Positions 26,891 through 34,939 of a stretch of DNA of 53,463 nt are shown in pieces. How positions within the stretch are numbered: the first letter of the stretch is position 1; each line of letters opens with the position of its first letter. The translations under genes were made by a program, and so were the position numbers. A model generated the notes under the pieces. The model was not told where the DNA came from and searched no databases. It was given only the letters and a program-made list of their open reading frames with translations. This DNA comes from Longitalea arenae (lineage in GTDB: Bacteria; Bacteroidota; Bacteroidia; Chitinophagales; Chitinophagaceae), in NCBI RefSeq assembly GCF_016924755.1, contig NZ_JAFFJX010000027.1, positions 1 through 53,463 of the forward strand, read 5' to 3'.

Positions 26891-26910
26891 TCTACTATAA
26901 TTATAGTAGA
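26891..26910. promoter_or_regulatory. Operator palindrome for the BlaI-type repressor
   Basis: tctactataattatagtaga is a perfect 20-bp palindrome located 22 bp before the repressor start codon. An additional half-site (catagtag) lies at 26922-26929. BlaI/MecI proteins bind TACtAnnnTaGTA-like dyads as dimers, so this is the expected autoregulatory operator. It probably also overlaps the promoter, since its centre contains a tataat. Confidence 0.75.
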
Positions 26911-26932
26911 TTTGAATTAAACATAGTAGTTA

Positions 26933-27307
26933 ATGGAAGAGATCACCAAAGCCCAGGAAGAGATCCTGGCCGTTCTATGGGAAATAAATGAAGGCGCCGT
27001 AGCTGATGTGGTGGAGCGCTTGCCGAAGCCCAAACCGGCGTACACGACGGTGGCTACCGTAATAAAGGTGCTGGAGAAAAAAGGGTATGTATCGCACCGG
27101 AAATTCGGGAATATCCATGTGTATTATCCGCTCGTGAGCAAAAAGGCCTATGCAAAGCATATTTTGAAAGATGCGTATAAAGGTCTTTTCAATAATTCCC
27201 TTAACCAGCTGGTCTCTTTTTTTGTAAAAGAAAAAGATGTGTCTGTTACTGAGCTGGAAGAATTGAAAAAACTGATTGACCAGGAGATCAAAAAGCAAAA
27301 GTCCTGA
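26933..27307 (+). CDS. BlaI/MecI/CopY-family transcriptional repressor
   Basis: This 124-residue winged-helix repressor begins with the family signature TKAQEEILAVLWEINEGAVADVV, then PAYTTVATVIKVLEKKGYVSH (recognition helix and wing), and ends with a helical dimerisation tail rich in Lys/Glu. Family members repress their own operon until a membrane M56 peptidase triggers their cleavage. Here such a peptidase starts 2 bp after the stop codon, and a perfect palindrome lies in the promoter region, so the pair forms a classic two-gene relay. The inducing signal is unknown; a beta-lactam is not implied because no beta-lactamase is nearby. Confidence 0.92.
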   Translation: MEEITKAQEEILAVLWEINEGAVADVVERLPKPKPAYTTVATVIKVLEKKGYVSHRKFGNIHVYYPLVSKKAYAKHILKDAYKGLFNNSLNQLVSFFVKEKDVSVTELEELKKLIDQEIKKQKS

Positions 27308-27309
27308 AC

Positions 27310-28836
27310 ATGCAAACATTTATTCAATATATCCTGCTGTCCACCGCTTGTTTAAGCGTCGCATGGTTATTATATAAAGCATTGGTGGAGAAAGGAACGA
27401 TTGTCAAGACCCGGCGGATCTACTTGATCATCGCTATCGTTCTAAGTTTAGCGGCGCCTGTAAGTCCGCTCACCATAAACACGCCCGTCTTTTACAGCGA
27501 ATGGGATAACAGCAGTATAACGGAAGTCGGTAATAATTCAACAGGAGAAGCGACCGGCATGCAGGCCGCAGATACGAAGGTCTTACCAACAAATAAGCAG
27601 TCGCGAACCGAATGGGATGCCAAGGGCATACTCTTTAGCATTTACCTGGCGGTAACGGCTTTTTTTATGATCCGCATTGGCAGGGAACTGTATATTATAA
27701 TGGCCTGTTACAGGCGGTCGACGAAGCAGCGGTTTGGACAATTACAAATAGTATGGAACGACCGGTTCAAAGCATCCTTTTCTTTTTTCCACCTGGTGTT
27801 CCTGAATAAAAAATACCTGCAGGAAAATGAGTTTGATAAAGTGGTGGCGCATGAAAAAGTACATGTTTTACAATATCACTCCATCGATCTTTTGCTTGTG
27901 CAATTGCTGACGGCGCTGATGTGGTTCAATCCATTTGTGTGGAAGATGCGGAATGCGCTGCAACTGGTGCATGAATACCTGGCGGATGAAGGGGTTTTGC
28001 AGAGTGGGATCGACATTGTGGAATACCAGCAGTCGCTGCTTGACCATATCGCCGAATCACAGGTTTTTACTATATCATCTACCTATAAACATTCATTAAT
28101 TAAAAAACGCTTTCTTATGATGTCAGCAAATAAAGCAGCAGCAGTTACGAAGTACCGCGTCTTGTATTTGATCCCGGCCACGGCCATCATGTTATTGGGG
28201 GTGGCCTGTGTGAACGGACAGGCGGTGTCTGAAGCGCCGAAAGTAGTGACCGCAGTAGCGCTTACCAAGGCAAACGTGGTGTATATCGGTATCGAGAACC
28301 CGGTGAACATTTCTGTGTCTGGTTACCGGCCCAACGATATTGAAGTAGCAATCGATAATGGAACAATCAGCGGCGACAGCGGCGAATATATTATCAAACC
28401 TGCCCGGCCGGGTAAGGCGCAGATAACGGTGAAAGCAAAGGGAAGGGTGGTGCAGGAAACTGCATTCAAAGCGAAATTTTTGCCGGCGCCGGTGGTAGCG
28501 CTAACGCCGGCTACGGGCGCCGCGACATTGATCAAAGGCGGACACATCACCAAAGAAGCCTTGCTCACAGCAGGCGGCATTATAGCAACCGTTGAAAATG
28601 CAGATATTGATATTCCCATCAAAGTAGCGTCATTTACGCTAAGTCTGCTTACAAACGGCAATACCGAAAGCAAGTCGGCCGCTGCGCAAACAAGCAGTTT
28701 TTCCGCAGAGCAGGTAAAACTGATCCAGTCGCTGCAGGATGGCCAGCGGATCATTATAGATGATATCGCTGCTACGGGACCCGATGGCAAAGCGCGCAAA
28801 GTACCTGCTTCGATGGTGTTTACGATTGGGAAGTAA
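27310..28836 (+). CDS. BlaR1-like M56 metallopeptidase with GldM-like C-terminal region
   Basis: This 508-residue membrane protein has N-terminal helices at about 5-25, 35-52 and 105-122, then the cytoplasmic zinc-peptidase segment with H181EKVH185 and, 40 residues on, the ligand-bearing VHEYLADEGV. A fourth helix (about 282-300) leads to an extracytoplasmic C-terminal part. In BlaR1 this part is a penicillin-binding sensor. Here, from about residue 320, it instead resembles the C-terminal domains of GldM: VVYIGIENPVNISVSGY, a GKAQITVKAKG strand, LPAPVVALTP, an ITKEALLTAGGIIA helix/strand and a closing IIIDDIAATGPDGKARKVP motif. It should sense an envelope signal and cleave the upstream repressor. 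The GldM likeness is by motif order and needs a profile search. Confidence 0.85.
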   Translation: MQTFIQYILLSTACLSVAWLLYKALVEKGTIVKTRRIYLIIAIVLSLAAPVSPLTINTPVFYSEWDNSSITEVGNNSTGEATGMQAADTKVLPTNKQSRTEWDAKGILFSIYLAVTAFFMIRIGRELYIIMACYRRSTKQRFGQLQIVWNDRFKASFSFFHLVFLNKKYLQENEFDKVVAHEKVHVLQYHSIDLLLVQLLTALMWFNPFVWKMRNALQLVHEYLADEGVLQSGIDIVEYQQSLLDHIAESQVFTISSTYKHSLIKKRFLMMSANKAAAVTKYRVLYLIPATAIMLLGVACVNGQAVSEAPKVVTAVALTKANVVYIGIENPVNISVSGYRPNDIEVAIDNGTISGDSGEYIIKPARPGKAQITVKAKGRVVQETAFKAKFLPAPVVALTPATGAATLIKGGHITKEALLTAGGIIATVENADIDIPIKVASFTLSLLTNGNTESKSAAAQTSSFSAEQVKLIQSLQDGQRIIIDDIAATGPDGKARKVPASMVFTIGK

Positions 28837-28862
28837 GCCTTTGTTTGTCAATTATAATAGAG

Positions 28863-28892
28863 AAGGGGCTGCTTTCGTGCAGCCCCTTGGTT
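28863..28892 (+). terminator. Terminator after the BlaI/M56 operon
   Basis: A 10-bp stem aaggggctgc/gcagcccctt (28863-28872 with 28879-28888) with a 6-nt loop is followed by ggtttt. It lies 26 bp after the M56 stop codon. Confidence 0.7.
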
Positions 28893-28966
28893 TTGACCTT
28901 TTATGTCGCATAAAACAATAAAGTAGATCTGTCATCTGCTGTAGCGAAGTGTTTACAATTTTTACC

Positions 28967-29593
28967 TTAAGTGATATATAAAGCCCCCGTATAAGTGCTG
29001 TCAGAGATCAGTTTGCCGTCAGCCGATCTAAATGCGATCCATGTTTGAACGTGCTGACCATGAAATTTAGCTACAGGAAGGGCGGCAATACAGGTTCGCC
29101 GGTCTGCCCCGTTCACACTAAAGATGCATTGATTCAAAGCTTCACAATATACTACCAGTACCGCTTTATCATTTTCCCGGGCATTGCCATGGTAGTTGTT
29201 GTTTTCCCAGCTAAATATTACATTTTGTGATGCTGTAGTTGCTTTTTCAGAGCGAACCGGTTCTAACTTACCATGGCATACAGGTATCAGGCTATAATTA
29301 ATATAAAAATCAGGGAAGCTGCCATATATGGCGTTTTTGACGGTGTGCGACATTACAAAGTTTGAGTAGGTCAATTTCTTATTCGCCACTGCGCTTAATG
29401 AGAGCAGCGCTGAAAGGCTGCCGACGAATTTTTGCGCCAGCCCAAACTTTTGCTGATGTGCCATTTGTGCAATGGAAGCGGGTTTGTTTTTACGAACCGG
29501 AGCGCTGCGTAAGCAATATTTCCCTTTATAATAGTAACCAACTACATTACCTAGTTTACCTGTAAAATGAAATACATTTATTTGGCGTGCCAT
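28967..29593 (-). CDS. DUF6266-family protein (paralogue 2)
   Basis: This 208-residue protein of the Bacteroidota DUF6266 family has unknown function. It starts MARQINVFHFTGKLGNVVGYYYKG, the Gly-rich opening of the family, followed by a YCLRSAPV segment, a helical region and two beta-sandwich-like halves. It ends with HVQTWIAFRSADGKLISDSTYTG. The end of the upstream DUF6266 protein is almost superimposable (VVHTWISFMSANGKLLAPSIYTG), so the two are tandem paralogues. The open frame continues upstream to 29746, but that extension reads through hairpin repeats, so ATG 29593 is preferred. No signal peptide is visible. Confidence 0.75.
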   Translation of the reverse strand: MARQINVFHFTGKLGNVVGYYYKGKYCLRSAPVRKNKPASIAQMAHQQKFGLAQKFVGSLSALLSLSAVANKKLTYSNFVMSHTVKNAIYGSFPDFYINYSLIPVCHGKLEPVRSEKATTASQNVIFSWENNNYHGNARENDKAVLVVYCEALNQCIFSVNGADRRTCIAALPVAKFHGQHVQTWIAFRSADGKLISDSTYTGALYIT

Positions 29594-29640
29594 AAAATAA
29601 GTTTTAGGATGTTTAATGAATAATTTTTGTTTAGTCTTTT

Positions 29641-29745
29641 TTAAAATGCCACCCCGGGGCCCTCGGGGTAACATTTTAAATGGTGTGTTGGCGTTTTTTG
29701 CCTTCCCGATACGCATCGGGATCAGTAGCCGGTGATTGGCCGGCA
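29641..29745. repeat. Cluster of three hairpins between DUF6266 paralogues
   Basis: Hairpin 1: ttaaaatg (29641-29648) with cattttaa (29672-29679), enclosing accccg/cggggt. Hairpin 2: tcccgat-acgc-atcggga at about 29704-29721. Hairpin 3: gccgg-tgattg-gccggc-like at about 29728-29744. All lie in the 188-bp gap between two co-oriented paralogues. They could act as terminator or attenuator, or be dispersed repeats. Confidence 0.6.
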
Positions 29746-29781
29746 TGTAATTGTTTCATAGGTGCCGGGGATCTGCGCTGT

Positions 29782-30417
29782 TTACGTCACCGTTACCTCC
29801 CCGGTGTAAATACTGGGGGCGAGTAACTTGCCATTGGCTGACATAAAGCTGATCCAGGTATGCACGACTTTGCCGCTAAATTCCGACACATCGAGTGTGG
29901 CTGTTCCTGCTTCGCGGGTTGAATTGATGAGAAAATTGCACTCATTCAATTCGGGGCAATAAGCGGCCAGGATAGCCTGGTCATTCGCTTTTGCGAGCCT
30001 GACACCGGCGTTGCTGGTCCAGGTGAACTTGATAATGCCCGTAGCATCCGGCGCTACAGCAGGTGTCTTCGCTTTAGGCAATCTGCCCTTGCTAACCGGC
30101 ACTTTGCTGTAGTCGATCTTGAAATCGGGATAATTGCCAGTGATTGCCTCTTTGAGGATGAGTGACTGGGCATAGTTGGTGCCAGTCATTCTGATGGCCT
30201 GATCCCTGAAGCCAAGCTCGAACAGATCATGCATACTTTGTGTAAAGGAAGTGGCTATTTTAAATTTAGCCTGTTGTTCTTCCTGTTCGGGTGATAGGTT
30301 TTTGCTGCGCTTTGTTCCTATGCTGCGTATGTAGGTAACGCCACGCCATTTGCTGCCTATTACCTTTCCGACTTTTCCTGAAATGTCATCCAGGATTCCT
30401 TTTTGTAACCTTGCCAT
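29782..30417 (-). CDS. DUF6266-family protein (paralogue 1)
   Basis: This 211-residue protein of unknown function begins MARLQKGILDDISGKVGKVIG then SKWRGVTYIRSI, the glycine-patterned DUF6266 opening. It continues with a helical stretch and a C-terminal beta-rich half. It shares with the downstream copy the block NYPDFKIDYSKVPVSKGRL (copy 2: SFPDFYINYSLIPVCHGKL) and the final HTWISFMSANGKL motif. There is no signal peptide or membrane segment. The family is frequent in Bacteroidota, and some members sit near mobile or secreted-protein genes, but no role is known. ATG 30417 is the only sensible start. Confidence 0.8.
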   Translation of the reverse strand: MARLQKGILDDISGKVGKVIGSKWRGVTYIRSIGTKRSKNLSPEQEEQQAKFKIATSFTQSMHDLFELGFRDQAIRMTGTNYAQSLILKEAITGNYPDFKIDYSKVPVSKGRLPKAKTPAVAPDATGIIKFTWTSNAGVRLAKANDQAILAAYCPELNECNFLINSTREAGTATLDVSEFSGKVVHTWISFMSANGKLLAPSIYTGEVTVT

Positions 30418-30750
30418 TGTTTTAAATTTTAATGATGAATAAATGATTGTTTATGCACTCGGCGCATGGTCATAACCGGTACTCGATCATTGCCTTGTGC
30501 GATACAAATGTAGAAGCGATTTTCATTCGATGTATCACTGATGGATACACGAGTTCCGCATTGGGCGCATTTTAGCCGTTGCGGGTCATAATGCGCCGAA
30601 ATATGTACAAAATGGCCGTTTTGGGTCATTTTGGGATGCAGGAACGTTGGTAATCAGTGTGATGTGGGGTGATTTAAAAGCCCGTTGCAGAAGACGATGT
30701 GAAAAGAATTTCTTATGGCAATAAAGCGCTTTCCCAATGAAAGCAGTTTA

Positions 30751-30827
30751 ATTTCTTCGGGATTTCTTCGGGACTCTCCAATGAGAATACCGGGTTTTCC
30801 TTGGGATATCCCGAAGAAGACCCGAAG
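30751..30827. repeat. Direct plus inverted TTCTTCGGG repeat element
   Basis: Two head-to-tail copies of atttcttcggg (30751-30761, 30762-30772) are followed by an inverted counterpart, atcccgaag and gacccgaag (30808-30827). The element can fold into a long stem. It lies 60 bp beyond the 3' end of the NACHT gene. Confidence 0.65.
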
Positions 30828-30885
30828 CCGCCCTGGAGCAGGGTGGGCGTTGAGTGGGAGAAAAGACAGTTTTATATTTGAAGGC

Positions 30886-33800
30886 TCAAATTGTAGAACC
30901 TTTGGTGTTGAAATGTTTTTGAAAATACAGAACACTTCTTGATGTTTCCCTCTCCACGCTACTGTTTAATACGTCAATCATTTCCTTGTGATCAAACTTA
31001 ATTCCAAGTATAATTCCAAAAAACAGGGCGGTGATCCTGTCAAAATCGTTTGCGGGCTTATTGTACCGGTCTTCAATCGCTTTTTCTAATTGGGGAATTG
31101 CAGATATGAGTGATTTCGGTGTTGTTGGCCGTAGAATATTTGATAAAACCCAGGAGTTAAATCGCCGCACATTGGGTTGTTCTGAGTTAACCCATAACTT
31201 AGCCAAAAGATGAATAAGTTTGTTATTTTGCTTTCGTGGGAAGAGATTGGCTTTAATAGACCACAAAAGGCACCAACAAATTGAGAGATTATATTGTGGA
31301 TCATCCTGTTTAACCAGCTCCATCATACTGTCAAATATCTCATGAATTATTTCACTACGGCGAAGCGTATTCTCTTTTTTGTCATAGGTATATTTGAAAG
31401 CAAAACTCATCATCCCTAAAATGGCCATGCACCTTTTTTCTTTCTGACCATCCTTTAGATCGGATAAGATTTTGACCATCAACATTTCATGATTTTCCGC
31501 ATGCTTGAGCTCAATCATGTAAATATCTGAAATTAATGAACCTACCTTAGTGGCATGTGCGTCCTCATAATTGTCGAAGAAACATTCATTTACTTTCCTT
31601 TTAAAAGTCGTCGCAAACTTGTTTCTTAAAATTATTTCCACATTGTGCCTTTGTCGTGATAAATAGCATTTCGCATACCATTCTATGGCAGTGGCCAAAG
31701 TTTCCGGATTAATTTGAATTTCATTGGCCAGGCAGCTTCCCAGTAATGCTGTCAGCAATTGCCGTCTTAATAGTCTGCCTGTACGATTTAATGCATTGGC
31801 TTTCGATTCCGCTATCAAAAAATCGATCAGCTCTTTGCATTCCCTTTCCTGCAATACCGCCATTAAAGGGATAACCTCTTTCCAGCTTTGCCGGTAAATA
31901 TGTGGTTTAATAATATCAATAACATTTTTTGAATAATCCTTTTGAGGGATAAACTTTTTCACAATTGCTTTTGCTGTCAAATACTCCTGGAAGCTTAAGT
32001 GTAAAAATTCATACACAGGTGTAGTGTTGCCAGAATCGAGGCGTTTATGCCCGGCCATAATCAATAAACTGCTGCGGGATTCCACCCTCTTAATAAATTC
32101 GGAAGGATTTATTTTGGTATAACCCAAAATTTCAGGCAGTTGCGTCCTTGCCTCAATAAGGCAATTGCTGAGTTCATCTGCAGTAATGGATTGTTTCCCC
32201 TCTGTGGTCATCCAATAGGCGACAAAAGCGAGTTGAGGTTCTGTTTCATCAATGTCTAAAATACCATGGCCTTCCACGTTCCAGGTAACCAATAGTAGCT
32301 TGATCATTTCCTGGTATAAGACGCTTCTTTTTGTAGGAAGGTAGCCTGCCCATCTTTTTACGAAAAGCAGGGTCGTGAGCAAAAGCGGATTCTCGGCAAG
32401 CGCTTTTATCCGGGCATCATTTAGGATTATTTCGTTCAGCTTATTGGCCTCCCTGATTGTGTTTTCTGATTCATCGATGATGGCTTTGTGCCATTTTAAA
32501 CTTAATTCTTTTATTTCTTCGCCATTCAGATTCGAGACGGTATAATTTTGGCAATAGGAAGCGAGCGAACCGGCAATAGCCCGGAAGCCGGATTCTCGGG
32601 AAGTAACAATAATGTTTAAAGATGGATATGTAGCAATAAAGGTCCTAAGCTGATTTGCAAAGGCGATCCTGTTTCTATCCTCGGAAATTTCATCTAACCC
32701 ATCAACCAGAAATAAGGCAGTGCCATTTTGTAAAGCTTGAGATACTAATTTTGAGAAACCATCACTACAGGCAGGGATTTCTGCCCTTGCAGGAATACTG
32801 TTAATGATGTCTGTAATACTTTGAGTTACTTTTTCACCCAAATCTCTGCATCGTAAGAAAATGGGGAACCAATTTTTTTCCGGCAGCGCATCATTTATCT
32901 TATCTCTTCTATCTGGAAAAGCATACGCAATGGCAATACGCTTTATTAATGTTGATTTGCCGCCGCCGGGTTTTGCGAGAATAGCAAGTCTAGATTCATT
33001 ACTCAATATGTTTCCAATTCCCTTCCTCTCTACGAATTCATCGTCGTCTTCTTCATCGTTTGAAACCATTTGAATTGGGGATTTGATGAAATGCAAGGGA
33101 ATGAAAATGTTTTCCAGTTTAACTTTTACTGAACCTGCCTCTTTATCGGTTGGCAATCCTTCAAATTGAATTTCACCCAGTTCATTTTCAAGATATTTGA
33201 AGTATTTCTTCCTGGCGTCTGCAATGTGTTGTTTCAGCAATTCAGTAGAAACATCTTTATTAATGATCCTTAATCCATCGAATATCTTATTAGTGGTTTT
33301 GTCTCTTGATAAAATACCATCCGCCAAACTCTTTATTAGTGGTTTTCCCTCCGCATGAATCAGGGCAAAATGGGATGTTTCCTGGCCGTTTGAATCCGAA
33401 TAATAAAGTGTCCAGATCCATCCGTTATCACAGGCCAGCAAGTCATAATAGTTTTGCAACGCTAAGCCTTTGCTTAAATCAGCAAGAGAAGCAACAGCTT
33501 TTTCAATGGGGACCAATATTCTGCCACTGATAAGTTCTTCAACCAGCTTGTCTGGCTTAATTAGGATGACCCTTTTGTTCTCACAATCGTTTTCCTGTTC
33601 AATGGCCGTTTCTTTAAAACCGGACAGGGAAATAAAATACCCATTGACATCGTTTTTCCTGTTCAGTTTATTTTTCTTTAGCTTCTTTTTTTCTGCATCT
33701 AGAACACCTATAAATTTGTTGATATCTGCGCCGCCAATGGCTTCTGCCTGTGCTTTGCATTCAGCAATCGCCATTTTGTTTTCGGTCCTATGTGCTGCTG

Positions 33801-33948
33801 TAAGGTCAATCTCCCTTCCGGATTTGTTAATGTTAAACCTTGGTTGGTCATACCCTAAAACATGGAATAGATCAGCCATTAACCGGCCGAATAGATCGCC
33901 TTTTTTGTTTTGATTATCCTCGAGAATTTCAATCTTTCTTAGTTTCAT
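30886..33948 (-). CDS. NACHT NTPase with N-terminal PD-(D/E)xK nuclease (bacterial NLR-like defence protein)
   Basis: This 1020-residue cytoplasmic protein has three parts. The N-terminal 130 residues form an Mrr-like restriction-endonuclease fold with the catalytic series Asp48 (GREIDL), then Glu63, Lys65 and Gln67 in IAECKAQ. The middle is a NACHT STAND ATPase with Walker A ILAKPGGGKST (Lys331), Walker B-extended ALFLVDGLDEISED near residue 415, sensor-1 LNIIVTSRESGF, and the NACHT winged-helix YEFLHLSFQEYLTA near 640. A long alpha-helical C-terminal part probably recognises the trigger. Bacterial NACHT proteins with nuclease effectors are established anti-phage systems that oligomerise on a phage signal. 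It is a single-gene unit, moderately AT-rich, with no obvious partner. The specific class cannot be assigned from sequence alone. Confidence 0.88.
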   Translation of the reverse strand: MKLRKIEILEDNQNKKGDLFGRLMADLFHVLGYDQPRFNINKSGREIDLTAAHRTENKMAIAECKAQAEAIGGADINKFIGVLDAEKKKLKKNKLNRKNDVNGYFISLSGFKETAIEQENDCENKRVILIKPDKLVEELISGRILVPIEKAVASLADLSKGLALQNYYDLLACDNGWIWTLYYSDSNGQETSHFALIHAEGKPLIKSLADGILSRDKTTNKIFDGLRIINKDVSTELLKQHIADARKKYFKYLENELGEIQFEGLPTDKEAGSVKVKLENIFIPLHFIKSPIQMVSNDEEDDDEFVERKGIGNILSNESRLAILAKPGGGKSTLIKRIAIAYAFPDRRDKINDALPEKNWFPIFLRCRDLGEKVTQSITDIINSIPARAEIPACSDGFSKLVSQALQNGTALFLVDGLDEISEDRNRIAFANQLRTFIATYPSLNIIVTSRESGFRAIAGSLASYCQNYTVSNLNGEEIKELSLKWHKAIIDESENTIREANKLNEIILNDARIKALAENPLLLTTLLFVKRWAGYLPTKRSVLYQEMIKLLLVTWNVEGHGILDIDETEPQLAFVAYWMTTEGKQSITADELSNCLIEARTQLPEILGYTKINPSEFIKRVESRSSLLIMAGHKRLDSGNTTPVYEFLHLSFQEYLTAKAIVKKFIPQKDYSKNVIDIIKPHIYRQSWKEVIPLMAVLQERECKELIDFLIAESKANALNRTGRLLRRQLLTALLGSCLANEIQINPETLATAIEWYAKCYLSRQRHNVEIILRNKFATTFKRKVNECFFDNYEDAHATKVGSLISDIYMIELKHAENHEMLMVKILSDLKDGQKEKRCMAILGMMSFAFKYTYDKKENTLRRSEIIHEIFDSMMELVKQDDPQYNLSICWCLLWSIKANLFPRKQNNKLIHLLAKLWVNSEQPNVRRFNSWVLSNILRPTTPKSLISAIPQLEKAIEDRYNKPANDFDRITALFFGIILGIKFDHKEMIDVLNSSVERETSRSVLYFQKHFNTKGSTI

Positions 33949-34166
33949 GCTACTAATTATGGCTGCTGATTGTATTTTATTTGACCTGAATTGAGAGCTT
34001 AACTGGTGTGACTAAATACGTATCCGACCGCTAATGCAGTAGTATCGGGGAGCTCTATATTTTGGTTGGGAGGATGGCAAGATACAAAAGTTCTCTGTAT
34101 GGCGTACAAATACGGCTGTTTTGGAAACGTACGAAGCCAAAATTACCCGATCAGGTGAGTGTATTG

Positions 34167-34712
34167 TTACAGGTAAGGAATGATATCTTCTTTTGGAATG
34201 TTTTTGTGTCTGCAATATTCATCAACGGTGACAAGGTGCTCTCTTTTTTTGCCCATATCTTTTTTCATGATATTGAAGATCTTGCGGGCGTTGCGTGGTG
34301 TTGTGCCCAGAAATCTTTGCAGCACGCTGGTATCTATAATGCCTTTATGCCTGGGTGCCGGCTTGCTGGCCCTGGGTTCACCAAATGGGTATTCTAACTT
34401 GTACAACCTGGCTGCTTCTTTTTTGCGTGCACCGCGCAGCTTCTTTTTTTTCTCCTGTACCCTTTTATCTTTTTTCTTCAGCCATATTTTAAATGGCATG
34501 AACTCCATGACATGGCCCTTCGGCATGTTTTCTTTTCCGAAATACAGTCCGTCAGGCAACTTTGCTTTCACCCGTTCTTTAGCCGGCGCCGGTTTCTTTT
34601 TTTTGCGAAGATATTTTTTGAGCTGTTTTTTGCAATCAGCAGTAGTTAATGGAATAAGCTTTCCGCTTCCAGGCGCTGACGACGTTACAGCGGCGGTTGA
34701 TGGCATTCTCAT
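34167..34712 (-). CDS. Small basic protein of unknown function (shares C-terminal motif with 34940-35329)
   Basis: A 181-residue, very Lys/Arg-rich protein that I do not recognise. The N-terminal two thirds are low-complexity basic (KKYLRKKKKPAPAKER, KKKDKRVQEKKKKLRGARKK). The last 55 residues look like a compact helical DNA-binding-type domain, VLQRFLGTTPRNARKIFNIM then EHLVTVDEYCRHKNI. Its pattern (small helix, TPRNARK turn, ..VTV.EYC...) parallels ILALNDEEARKVMTEINAM...FITVKDVATYLKV in the protein encoded upstream. The start is ATG 34712, or ATG 34706; a TTG at 34718 is also in frame. It is the last of three close minus-strand genes. Confidence 0.6.
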   Translation of the reverse strand: MRMPSTAAVTSSAPGSGKLIPLTTADCKKQLKKYLRKKKKPAPAKERVKAKLPDGLYFGKENMPKGHVMEFMPFKIWLKKKDKRVQEKKKKLRGARKKEAARLYKLEYPFGEPRASKPAPRHKGIIDTSVLQRFLGTTPRNARKIFNIMKKDMGKKREHLVTVDEYCRHKNIPKEDIIPYL

Positions 34713-34753
34713 TGGCAAAGCAGTTTAGGTAGTAAATGAATGAGGCTGGGTTT

Positions 34754-34897
34754 TCATGCAATGATCTTGCTCCGTTGGGCTAACAACTGCGCGCGCCGGC
34801 GGCGTTTTTGTCGCATCCGGTGAATAGAGATCTTGCGGCCTTTCTTTTTCTTGCCTGAGCGCATCAGGACTTTCTTTTTGTTAAAGCTTTTCAGCAT
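34754..34897 (-). CDS. Very small, highly basic ORF (47 aa)
   Basis: An ATG at 34897 opens a 47-codon frame ending TGA at 34754. About half of its residues are Lys or Arg (for example KKKKGRK and RQKRRRRAQ), and the composition matches the two flanking basic-protein genes. Gaps are 42 bp on each side, and all three genes are on the minus strand, so a small operon is likely. I do not recognise a family. It could be a nucleic-acid-binding peptide or, given the low complexity, a chance frame. Confidence 0.4.
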   Translation of the reverse strand: MLKSFNKKKVLMRSGKKKKGRKISIHRMRQKRRRRAQLLAQRSKIIA

Positions 34898-34939
34898 ATG
34901 AATAGATTATGGTGATGGCAGTAAGAACTGGGTTAGTGT

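Noticed and set aside
26933-28836. Beta-lactam resistance operon
   Set aside because: BlaI/M56 genes are present, but no beta-lactamase or PBP gene is adjacent and the sensor half does not look like a penicillin-binding domain.
29594-29746. N-terminal extension of the second DUF6266 gene
   Set aside because: The extension translates through hairpin repeats, giving a basic Pro/Gly-rich stretch absent from the paralogue; ATG 29593 matches the family start.
30429-30629. 66-residue minus-strand frame with a CxxC pair
   Set aside because: It lies in a region with imperfect repeats upstream of DUF6266, has no family signature, and no start context.
30654-30935. 93-residue minus-strand frame overlapping the NACHT 3' end
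   Set aside because: Much of it is encoded by the TTCTTCGGG repeat element, and it overlaps a real gene end in another frame.
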